Source: JBCCRH01 sp039208045 (GTDB taxonomy: Bacteria > Bacteroidota > Bacteroidia > Chitinophagales > Saprospiraceae). Taken from it: a DNA stretch of 10,809 nucleotides. The number at the start of each line of letters is the position of its first letter. The first letter of the stretch is position 1. The position numbers and the translations under genes were made by a program. Below the pieces are notes generated by a model that saw only the letters and a program-made list of their open reading frames with translations, ran no database searches and was not told the DNA's origin. The stretch lies in assembly GCA_039208045.1 (NCBI GenBank), contig JBCCRH010000191.1, positions 1-10,809 of the forward strand. Reading direction: 5' to 3'. Positions 1 through 5,880 of the stretch are shown piece by piece.

Positions 1-192
1 CCAATACCCTAGGGGCAGCCGTGCGGTTTTCATTCGACGCGCTAAGTCGGCTTTTGCCTCCTTTCTTGTCTGTGTTCTCCCAGTGATGTATTGCATTACC
101 TTCGGATTACTCCCTAATCGGTAAATCCCTTCGATATCATGCGGCTCAGGTGCTCTTAAATGCAAGCGAGAAGTAGTTAGTAGAGGTGGCAT
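1..192 (-). CDS. GNAT-family N-acetyltransferase, N-terminal part (runs off left edge)
   Basis: Reading the minus strand from ATG at 192-190 gives 64 open codons to the window edge. The product begins MPPLLTTSRLHLRAPEPHDI and later has EGIYRLGSNPKVMQYI. This is the usual opening of RimJ/RimL-type GNAT acetyltransferases: a beta strand T-x-R-L-x-L-R, then the helix that begins with D-x-x-x-I-Y, then a 'NP.VMQYI.G' turn. These enzymes move an acetyl group from acetyl-CoA to an amine, often a protein N-terminus or a small molecule. The acetyl-CoA loop lies beyond the window, so the substrate cannot be guessed. The start lies only 4 bases after the stop of the pyrophosphatase gene, with AAGGA just before the ATG, so the two are probably co-transcribed. 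The frame, start and operon position are seen; the family call rests on N-terminal pattern only. Confidence 0.75.
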   Translation of the reverse strand, partial: MPPLLTTSRLHLRAPEPHDIEGIYRLGSNPKVMQYITGRTQTRKEAKADLARRMKTARLPLGYW

Positions 193-196
193 ATCC

Positions 197-802
197 TTAA
201 ATCATCCATTTTTTGATGGCTGCCAATGCAGCTTTTTCGTCTTTCCAACCTACTAATTCCATCGCTCCAAACCCTTTGTAGTTTAGAAACCAAGATTCTA
301 TCATGCGCTTAGCAGCATCGTATTCGATAAGTAAAGCTTGAAAATCTTGTGCAGGTAACACTTGCAAGCTAGCGTCTACAGGGATGGCAATCAGTTTATT
401 ATCTATTTTTCCTTCATCCAGTAGTTCAAGCATTGCGATAGGCTTAACTTGCATGACGGTACCAGTAGGTTGGCTTTCGCCAATGACTAAAACATCTAGC
501 GCATCACCATCCCCCCCTCTTTCGCTGTCCATTAAAGTAGATGGAACAAACCCATAATTACCAGGATAAGGTAGGAAATTGATAATGCGTACTTGCCCGT
601 CTTTAATATCATTTTCAAACTGCCCTGTCTCTTTGTTGTACTCTAGCTTGTGGTTGGTTCCTGCCGGAATTTCTACCACTATATTGACCCCGTTTTCAGC
701 AAAAGCTGGTATTTCTTCGGGAGAGGTAGTACTTGGTTTGCAACCTAATGCGCTCAATAGGAGTCCAATGGCGAGTAGAAAAGTTGTTCGTAGTAAAGCC
801 AT
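197..802 (-). CDS. ppa: Exported lipoprotein inorganic pyrophosphatase, family I
   Basis: The 201-residue product hydrolyses pyrophosphate to two phosphates. The family I active-site pattern is complete: E44, K52, E54, R72, Y79 and Y83 (in YPGNYGF), the signature D98-G-D100-A-L-D103, then D129, D134, K136, and the Y175-K176 pair. These match the metal- and phosphate-binding residues of the E. coli enzyme by motif spacing, with R72 two positions nearer to Y79 than the equivalent Arg in E. coli. Unlike the cytosolic enzyme, it starts with a hydrophobic segment (residues 7-20) ending in S-A-L-G-C21, a slightly irregular lipobox. It is therefore inferred to be a lipoprotein facing the periplasm or outer membrane. 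The mature part (about 180 residues) is of normal size. The GNAT gene follows after 4 bases. A weak -7-like TATTTTTC lies at 826-819 on the minus strand, but I found no matching -33 box. Confidence 0.93.
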   Translation of the reverse strand: MALLRTTFLLAIGLLLSALGCKPSTTSPEEIPAFAENGVNIVVEIPAGTNHKLEYNKETGQFENDIKDGQVRIINFLPYPGNYGFVPSTLMDSERGGDGDALDVLVIGESQPTGTVMQVKPIAMLELLDEGKIDNKLIAIPVDASLQVLPAQDFQALLIEYDAAKRMIESWFLNYKGFGAMELVGWKDEKAALAAIKKWMI

Positions 803-958
803 AATTTTCGCTTGTGCCGAAAAATACTAGAAATAAGGGAATTGTCGAATTTTCTATTCGATTTATCGGTAAACCTGTGTCAAACAGGCCTTTATTGCAA
901 CTTTCGCAAAGAGGCTTTGTCTCTTACATCATCATTATTCATCAAAACAACTATACCA
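803..958. other. Divergent intergenic region with small hairpins
   Basis: This 156-base gap lies between the divergent pyrophosphatase and GIN-protein starts and must hold both promoters. Two perfect short inverted repeats are visible: TCGAAT (845-850) with ATTCGA (856-861) around a 5-base loop, and CCTGT (874-878) with ACAGG (884-888). A longer imperfect hairpin runs from GCCTTT (about 888-893) to AAAGAGGC (about 908-915), with TTGC/GCAA at its tip. No clean TAnnTTTG -7 box was found on the plus strand. The hairpins could be operators or 5'-UTR structure for the GIN gene; the stems are short enough that chance is possible. Confidence 0.35.
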
Positions 959-1681
959 ATGAAAAAGCTCCTATTGTTCATGGCAGTCACTCTAGTTTAC
1001 ACATTACCCTTATCTGCCCAGTGGGGATGGGGATCAGGTGTTAAAGGCAAAGGCCCTATGGTAGAGCGTAAGCTGGAACTTGCTTCCTTCGATGCAATTA
1101 AAGTCACGAATAGCGCTGATGTATATATCAAGCAAGGAAATACACAAGAAGTAGTAGTCAAAGCACAAGAAAATCTGATTGACCTCATTAACACAGAAGT
1201 AAATAACAAGCAATGGAAAATCAAATTCGATAAGAATGTCAACAGTCAGAAAGGAATAGAAGTATACATTACGATACCCTATCTGACTGGCGTAGCGGTG
1301 AGCGGCTCAGGCGATGTGTATGGCAAAGGCGAATTTGACAATTTAGACGATTTGTACATTGGCGTAAGCGGTTCAGGAAATATAAACTTGGCATTTGAAG
1401 CCAAAGCAGTAAGTGCCAAAGTGAGTGGTTCAGGTGATTTAAAGCTGAAGGGAAGCGCTAGTTCCTTTGAAGCTGCTATTTCTGGCTCTGGCGATATTTC
1501 GGCGATGGACCTAAAGACACCAGAAGCTAGCATTCGAGTGTCTGGCTCCGGCGATTGTTCCATACATGCCGTAGATGATTTGGATGTGCGCATTTCTGGT
1601 TCTGGAGATGTTGACTATGCGGGTCGCCCAAGAGTTAAATCAAGAATATCTGGTTCTGGAGATTTGGAGAGTAAATCTTAA
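959..1681 (+). CDS. GIN-domain (DUF2807) beta-helix protein, exported
   Basis: The 240-residue protein starts at MKKLLLFM (959). This start is chosen because it opens a clear signal peptide (MKKLLLFMAVTLVYTLPLSA, cleavage near A20-Q21); the frame is open further upstream to 812, but that stretch has no export signal. After 'LASFDAIKVTNSADVYIKQG' (41-60), the usual DUF2807 opening, seven copies of [V/I]-S-G-S-G-[D/N] start at residues 114, 136, 155, 174, 194, 212 and 230, spaced 18-22 residues apart. That spacing fits one turn of a right-handed beta-helix, the fold known for this family (called 'putative auto-transporter adhesin, head GIN domain'). Its function is unknown; it is probably periplasmic or surface-exposed. 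No lipobox or sorting tail is present. The next gene starts 39 bases downstream on the same strand, so a shared transcript is likely. Confidence 0.88.
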   Translation: MKKLLLFMAVTLVYTLPLSAQWGWGSGVKGKGPMVERKLELASFDAIKVTNSADVYIKQGNTQEVVVKAQENLIDLINTEVNNKQWKIKFDKNVNSQKGIEVYITIPYLTGVAVSGSGDVYGKGEFDNLDDLYIGVSGSGNINLAFEAKAVSAKVSGSGDLKLKGSASSFEAAISGSGDISAMDLKTPEASIRVSGSGDCSIHAVDDLDVRISGSGDVDYAGRPRVKSRISGSGDLESKS

Positions 1682-1720
1682 TATACTTTTCATATTTTTG
1701 GCCCAAATCAATTTCATCAG

Positions 1721-2227
1721 ATGCGATATTTATTATTTTTCTCCGTCTTGATGTTGGTTTGGGCCTGCCAATCCAACCCTGAAAGTACAGATGCTACAAC
1801 TACCAATAAGAGTACAAAGTCCCTAGAAGAAGCCATGCCTGGCGTCTGGGAAACGGTATCTGTACGAGTAGAAGTAAACTCTGCCGAAGGTAAAGATTCC
1901 AGCTATGTGTTTGAAGTTAGTGAGGAGACCTGGGAAACTGACCTTGGCATCAAACCCATCAAAACCTATTACGAATTAGATAATAAGTTTCGTTCCGAAT
2001 ACCGTGGTGCTGCCAATGATACGCTCATCAATGTCAATAAAGGACTCTGGAACACCATAGGTGATACCCTAATGCTTATTGAGCCCACCGTAACTTACAT
2101 CTACAAAGTCACCCTTTTCAACAATGGTACTGGTGAATTCCGAAGTTTACTCGATTGGGATGGCGATGGTCTGCCAGATGATCAATATATTGGAACACAG
2201 CGATATGTAAGTAAATCTACCCAGTAA
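1721..2227 (+). CDS. Small lipocalin-like lipoprotein
   Basis: The 168-residue product has a short signal peptide ending in V-W-A-C16, a usable lipobox, followed by a Ser/Thr/Asn-rich linker (17-36) typical of lipoproteins. The rest looks like a small beta-barrel. A G-V-W motif at 41-43 opens the first strand, alternating polar and hydrophobic strands follow, and the protein ends in a final strand (IGTQRYVSKS), as in bacterial lipocalin-like proteins. Just before that strand is D145-W-D-G-D-G-L-P-D-D154, an Asp-rich loop like the calcium loops of thrombospondin-3/dockerin repeats, so calcium binding is possible. I do not recognise a named family with certainty. It is the middle gene of a three-gene same-strand cluster, and the next ATG begins one base after its TAA stop, which suggests translational coupling. 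Confidence 0.72.
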   Translation: MRYLLFFSVLMLVWACQSNPESTDATTTNKSTKSLEEAMPGVWETVSVRVEVNSAEGKDSSYVFEVSEETWETDLGIKPIKTYYELDNKFRSEYRGAANDTLINVNKGLWNTIGDTLMLIEPTVTYIYKVTLFNNGTGEFRSLLDWDGDGLPDDQYIGTQRYVSKSTQ

Positions 2228-2228
2228 T

Positions 2229-2786
2229 ATGGCTACCAAAATCGATTTCAATAAATTCTTTACCCTGAGTAATATTGTGGCGCTTTCTGCTTTATTTGTT
2301 AGCGTCTGCTCGCTGTATGTTTCGATCAAAGAAGTGCAGACGATGAATGTCCAGCAGTCAGCTTCTATTTACCCACATCTTGCACTTCAAACACACTACA
2401 ATAGTGAAGGCTTTGAGTTAAGATTAGTCAATAATGGAGTGGGCCTAGCAAAGATTGAATCTTTTACCATACACGTGGAGGAAGACTACTTTAGGAACTG
2501 GCTAGAGATCGCCGATTACTTTTTTCCTGATGGGCATGGTATTTCTTACAGTAACATGAGAGCGAATAGCATCTACAAGTCTGTTATTCCTGCTGGAGAG
2601 AAGGTGGTTTTAGTAGGGCTTCCCTGGAATGATGAAACGAGAATTCTTCAAGAACGTGCTATCAATGACCTAGAGCTGGAATTATGCTACAGTTCCTTAC
2701 TAGGCGAAACTTGGACCTTGACCCAAGAGGAGAATGAGCCGAGAGCAAGTAAATGTCCTCCCAGCTCAAATATCCAGTTCAAATAG
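2229..2786 (+). CDS. Membrane-anchored protein of unknown function
   Basis: The 185-residue protein has a polar start, one transmembrane segment at about residues 13-33 (SNIVALSALFVSVCSLYVSI), a short helix, and then a soluble domain of about 140 residues presumably outside the cytoplasm. The domain contains L-x-N-N-G-V-G-L-A-K-I (66-76). This 'N-x-G-x-G-x-A' strand-turn is common in small membrane-anchored beta-sandwich proteins that carry only hypothetical annotations. Two cysteines (152 and 176) could form a disulfide. I cannot assign a function. The start codon lies one base after the stop of the preceding lipoprotein gene, so it is very likely co-translated with it. The gene's 3' end abuts a palindromic repeat element that fills the whole convergent gap to the next gene. 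Confidence 0.7.
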   Translation: MATKIDFNKFFTLSNIVALSALFVSVCSLYVSIKEVQTMNVQQSASIYPHLALQTHYNSEGFELRLVNNGVGLAKIESFTIHVEEDYFRNWLEIADYFFPDGHGISYSNMRANSIYKSVIPAGEKVVLVGLPWNDETRILQERAINDLELELCYSSLLGETWTLTQEENEPRASKCPPSSNIQFK

Positions 2787-2791
2787 TTTAA

Positions 2792-2957
2792 TAGACTTGT
2801 TTCGCCAGCCACTAAATGGCTACAAGCGGCAAAATTTTATCCTGCACTGCGTTAAAAAGCCTCGCCGTCCGCCTGAGGAGGACGCCTACGTTTTTCGCCT
2901 TGTTCAGAATAAAATTTGCTACGCTTTCGCTCATTCGCGACTGGCGGAACAAATCTA
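2792..2957. repeat. Palindromic intergenic element, copy A
   Basis: The element occupies nearly all of the gap between two convergent genes. The outer arms are TAGACTTGTTTCGCCAGCC (2792-2810) and its imperfect inverse at 2939-2957 (16 of 19 match). The second arms are AAATTTTATCCTG (2832-2844) and CAGAATAAAATTT (2905-2917), 12 of 13 paired. A central hairpin has CGTCC (2866-2870) facing GGACG (2880-2884), with A and T runs just outside. The core CCTGCACTnCGTT on the left and CGCCTTGTTCAGAA on the right recur in copy B on the opposite strand: 19 of 23 and 21 of 22 bases match in the two longer aligned blocks. There is no coding potential of note. It could serve as a bidirectional terminator for both flanking genes, or be a mobile palindromic (MITE- or REP-like) sequence. 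I know of no named family for it. Confidence 0.8.
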
Positions 2958-2959
2958 AT

Positions 2960-4150
2960 TTAGATCATCTTTCTATTATTCCTAAGGAAGTTGCGCACGA
3001 TGGGCTTTAGCTCATCTGCTGCTAGTAAAAGCATATCTGCATCCGTCGGGAAAGGTACGGGCTGATTACCAATATATCGCTTGGTTTCTTGAGTTAACGC
3101 TCTTTTGTCGCCTCTAAAGGTCGAAGCGTAGTTTTCGAATACTGTATTGACTGAAATAGGCTCGCGGTGTAGTAAACTACCGTTCACTTTATCCATAATT
3201 TCTACCACTCCTGAGAGATTAGCGCTCTTTTGTTGTAAGCTTTCTAGTATTTGTGCGCGCACTAGCACTGTGTTGGGCACCTTTATATCATTACCTAGCG
3301 TATCCTTCATCACATTCCCTTTTTCGTCCAACACATAGTTGAATCCATCTTCAATTTCTCTTGACTCTTCAAATTCTCGCTCTCTAATCGATTCTGGACT
3401 AACTGCAATATTTGTAAACCGTACTACTACTTCGTAATGCGGTGGCTGTTCGGGGTCATTCCTAGTCGAAAAGGTTTGCCAGTTAGAATTTAAGTCTTGC
3501 AAAGAAAAACTCAGCAACTCTCGCTCGAAAGATGCAGGAAGAATCGTCGGCGCATCATTTTGGAGATGTAAGAAAATACGGGTGTTCCCTAAGTTTAGCG
3601 CAAGCTGCTCCAGGGTGCGAATGTTCTTGTAGTTGCGTTCTAGCCGCTCTACTTTTTCTAATTTTATATAAGCTGCTCTGGCAGCTTGGCGATCTCCACT
3701 TTCGGCCTGGCGCAGTAAGTTTTGTGCATCTACGTAGTGAAAATCAGCAGCTTTTCTCCGTGCATCTAATTCGAGCTGATCTGTTCGCACAAATTTAAAA
3801 GACGCTTGTACGCCATCTTGATCAACTAATGGTAAGAGCGGTCTGACCGCATCTTGCCTTTTACGCATCGTCACGTAAAGGTCGTAGATACGCTCCCAGT
3901 TGGCGGCCTGGTTCTCCATTTTGAGCCGCTCAATCTGGTACAGGTTGCGTTGGGTAGCTTTCGCAAATGCCTCTTCTAAGGCTTGCACGTGCTTGGCACG
4001 CTTTTTCTTACCAGCTAGTTTATCGATAGCCAGGTATACCGCACGGTCATAGTCTCCCTGCTCTAATAGATCTTGCGGAGACGAGCAGGCAGCAAGAAAA
4101 AATGCAAATAGAAAAAAGAAATAGTAAGGCTGGAAAGTTAGGTTTTTCAT
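2960..4150 (-). CDS. Lipoprotein with helical N-terminal half, function unknown
   Basis: The 396-residue product starts at the ATG at 4150. The frame is open further upstream to 4279, but those 43 codons contain no export signal and begin inside a repeat element, whereas MKNLTFQPYYFFFLFAFFLA followed by A-C22 is a clear lipoprotein signal with a LAAC lipobox. Residues 23-185 are strongly helical and rich in Ala, Arg, Gln and Glu, with TPR-like pieces (DLLEQGDYDRAVYLAIDKL at 27-45; ADFHYVDAQNLLRQAESGD at 135-153). From about 190 the protein changes to a beta-rich region, including HYEVVVRFTNIAVSP at 238-252 and later strands to about 345. It ends in a helix with a basic tail. I infer an outer-membrane lipoprotein that binds other envelope proteins; no enzyme motif is visible. 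It stands alone, between two palindromic elements. Confidence 0.75.
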   Translation of the reverse strand: MKNLTFQPYYFFFLFAFFLAACSSPQDLLEQGDYDRAVYLAIDKLAGKKKRAKHVQALEEAFAKATQRNLYQIERLKMENQAANWERIYDLYVTMRKRQDAVRPLLPLVDQDGVQASFKFVRTDQLELDARRKAADFHYVDAQNLLRQAESGDRQAARAAYIKLEKVERLERNYKNIRTLEQLALNLGNTRIFLHLQNDAPTILPASFERELLSFSLQDLNSNWQTFSTRNDPEQPPHYEVVVRFTNIAVSPESIREREFEESREIEDGFNYVLDEKGNVMKDTLGNDIKVPNTVLVRAQILESLQQKSANLSGVVEIMDKVNGSLLHREPISVNTVFENYASTFRGDKRALTQETKRYIGNQPVPFPTDADMLLLAADELKPIVRNFLRNNRKMI

Positions 4151-4272
4151 GGTCGATTTCGTTTTGGCAGTTATTGTGTGCTGTAAAAATTTAACACTAA
4201 AATAAGCGCAAACCAGAAAAAATGTATCTAAAAAATCGTTAAACGAAATTACCAGCCTGTTAAAGTAGTTTA

Positions 4273-4434
4273 AGAGCATGCTTGGATTTTGCTTTTTGAG
4301 CGAACGCCGCTAAATTTTGTTCTGAACAAGGCGCGATGCGGGAGTATAGCCGTAGCTACACGACTAAAGAGCAACGAAGTGCAGGACAGAATTTAGCAAG
4401 TGCAGCCGAAAGGGTAAAGTCCAAACATGCTCTA
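4273..4434. repeat. Palindromic intergenic element, copy B
   Basis: Three nested inverted repeats are visible. The outer arms AGAGCATGCTTGGATTTT (4273-4290) and 4416-4433 pair at 16 of 18 positions. The middle arms GCTAAATTTTGTTCTG (4309-4324) and 4382-4397 pair at 14 of 16. The central hairpin GTATAGC (4344-4350) faces GCTACAC (4355-4361) with one mismatch around a CGTA loop. Read on the minus strand, the core matches copy A: CCTGCACTnCGTT on one side, CGCCTTGTTCAGAA on the other, plus a shared TTCGCTCA (minus-strand 4304-4297). On the minus strand the terminus TAGAGCATG begins with the TAG that is the stop codon of the TerC gene. The central loops of A and B differ completely, while each still forms a hairpin. 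Confidence 0.82.
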
Positions 4435-5283
4435 GGATTCATTGGCTTCTAAAATACCTTCCCTCACAGCCTCTTCCTTCACTCCATGCAACTGAACTGT
4501 TTTCTTACGGCCACCGCGCAAGCGCATATTCAAAAACTCTACAAATAACGAAAATGCGATAGCAAAATAAAGATACCCCTTGGGCACTGCTCCTACCTCC
4601 GATCCAGCAATCGTCAAGTGTGCTAAATGCGCTCCCTCTGCAATAAGCATAAAGCCAATCAAAATTAAAAAGGCTAAGCCTAGCATCTGAATCGTTGGAT
4701 GCTTATTCACAAAATTGGCGACCGGAGTGGCAAACAACATCATAATGAGAACAGATATCACGATAGAGACCACCATGATAACTAGCGCTCCCTGCACCCC
4801 ATTCGTCATACCCACTGCTGTGAGAATAGAATCAAATGAAAAGACGATGTTGATAATGGTAATCTGAATGATCGCAGAACTCAGAGTACTGCTTTTTTTA
4901 CCCGCCCCGTCAGGCCCCGCCTCATCTCCTTCCAATTTGTGATGAATCTCAGAAGTACTTTTATATAGAAGGAATAATCCCCCTGCTATCAAGATCAAGC
5001 TCTGCCCAGAAAATCCTCCCTTAATAAATTCCGTATTAAAACTAAACCAAGGCTCCTCCATCGCTACCAGAATAGAAATACCAAACAAGAGCCCAATCCG
5101 CATCACCATCGCTAAAATCAGCCCAATATTCGTAGCTTTCGGGCGTTCCTCTGGCTTAAGCTTGTTGGATGCTATCGTGATGAAAATGATATTGTCAATC
5201 CCAAGTACAATTTCGAGAAAGGTAAGTGTGAGTAAACTTAGCCAGACGGCCGCGTTTGCAAAATCAGGCATTACAAATTCCAT
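4432..5283 (-). CDS. TerC-family integral membrane protein (probable metal exporter)
   Basis: The 283-residue protein has several strongly hydrophobic helices and the two hallmark TerC segments: F-L-E24-I-V-L-G-I-D30-N31-I-I-F in the first helix and V-F-S149-F-D151-S-I-L-T-A-V-G in a middle helix. Their acidic residues are thought to form the metal path. A soluble loop at about 112-134 (Glu/Gly/Lys-rich) and a basic C-terminal tail flank the membrane core. TerC relatives were first linked to tellurite resistance; better-studied ones (Alx, MeeF/MeeY) act in manganese efflux, so divalent-metal export is the likely role here, as an inference. No other ter genes are nearby. The start at 5283 is favoured by GGAG five bases upstream; a second in-frame ATG is four codons later. 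The TAG stop is shared with the terminus of repeat copy B. Confidence 0.93.
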   Translation of the reverse strand: MEFVMPDFANAAVWLSLLTLTFLEIVLGIDNIIFITIASNKLKPEERPKATNIGLILAMVMRIGLLFGISILVAMEEPWFSFNTEFIKGGFSGQSLILIAGGLFLLYKSTSEIHHKLEGDEAGPDGAGKKSSTLSSAIIQITIINIVFSFDSILTAVGMTNGVQGALVIMVVSIVISVLIMMLFATPVANFVNKHPTIQMLGLAFLILIGFMLIAEGAHLAHLTIAGSEVGAVPKGYLYFAIAFSLFVEFLNMRLRGGRKKTVQLHGVKEEAVREGILEANES

Positions 5284-5343
5284 GGTCTCCGTTTGTTTTG
5301 TGCAATTTTACAAAAAAAAGGACAGATCAGTAGTTTCGTTACT

Positions 5344-5351
5344 TAACTTTG
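5344..5351 (+). promoter_or_regulatory. Bacteroidota -7 promoter box for the DUF6495-trpB operon
   Basis: TAACTTTG is an exact match to the Bacteroidota TAnnTTTG -7 consensus. It sits in the 89-base divergent gap and would start transcription near 5357-5359, about 15 bases before the ATG at 5373. No TTG -33 box is present at the usual 19-21 base spacing, so the call rests on the -7 box and its position. The TerC promoter must lie in the same gap; the best minus-strand candidate, TAAAATTG (5310-5303), matches 7 of 8 bases. Confidence 0.5.
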
Positions 5352-5372
5352 GTACTCAGTTAAATTTTATAC

Positions 5373-5864
5373 ATGAAGTACCGGCGATTGAGTCAAGAAG
5401 AACTAAAAGATTTAGAACCAGAATTTGTTCAATTCCTATCTAGCAACACCGTCACGGCGGATGATTGGGTCAAACTCAAAGAGACCGCTCCGCAGAAAGT
5501 AGAGCAACTCATCGGAGTATTCAGCGATATCGTCTTTGAAAAAGTGCTTTCTAAGATCGAATACTTAGAATTTAGGACGCCCAAAGATGTAAAAACCTTT
5601 CATTGCCTAAAAGATAAGATCATCCTCCTGGGATTGACCGCAGAAGGCGAGAACGATCTCGATTTTACCACCACTGCTGATCCTACCTTGATGCTTGGCC
5701 AATACAAATTTTCAGATGCTTCCCTGAGACTGTACTCCGCCGAAAAAGCTTACGCTAAAGTGAGAGAAGCAGAGCTGTTTGATATGCTAGAGGGCGGCGC
5801 TATGATTTCTAAAGATGGTGCTTTATTCAAAGCCTTACAAGCGCTGAAGCCACAACAAAACTAG
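5373..5864 (+). CDS. DUF6495 family protein
   Basis: The 163-residue soluble protein has no signal peptide or membrane segment, so it is probably cytoplasmic. I recognise the DUF6495 pattern known from Bacteroidota: the start MKYRRLSQEELKDLEPEF, then Q-F-L-S-S-N-T-V-T-A-D-D-W, an acidic helix with 'VFSDIVFEKVLSKIEYLEFR' (49-68), a strand 'FHCLKDKIILLGL', and near the end 'GGAMISKDGALFKALQAL'. The middle contains E-x-D-L-D-F-T. No catalytic motif is evident and the function is unknown. The start is set by the conserved MKY opening, about 20 bases after an exact -7 box. The trpB gene follows after 16 bases on the same strand, so the two are likely one operon. That pairing may be a clue, or may only reflect shared housekeeping expression. 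Confidence 0.82.
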   Translation: MKYRRLSQEELKDLEPEFVQFLSSNTVTADDWVKLKETAPQKVEQLIGVFSDIVFEKVLSKIEYLEFRTPKDVKTFHCLKDKIILLGLTAEGENDLDFTTTADPTLMLGQYKFSDASLRLYSAEKAYAKVREAELFDMLEGGAMISKDGALFKALQALKPQQN

Positions 5865-5880
5865 ATTCGCAAAATATAAA

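Noticed and set aside
812..958. Upstream extension of the GIN protein frame beginning at 812
   Set aside because: It has no signal-like or conserved sequence and would bury the clear signal peptide that starts at 959.
1279..1593. Antisense open frame with a repeated P-E-P-L-T pattern
   Set aside because: It is the reverse reading of the SGSGD codons of the GIN protein, not a separate repeat protein.
2807..2821. AGCCA-CTAAA-TGGCT as a separate intrinsic terminator
   Set aside because: The stem is only 5 pairs with no T tract, and it overlaps the outer arm of copy A.
2734..3010. Short plus-strand open frames across copy A
   Set aside because: They cross the palindromic element and neighbouring gene ends, and have no start signal or protein-like composition.
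4151..4279. Longer start for the helical lipoprotein at 4279
   Set aside because: The added 43 residues begin inside repeat copy B, and the lipoprotein signal with Cys22 begins at 4150.
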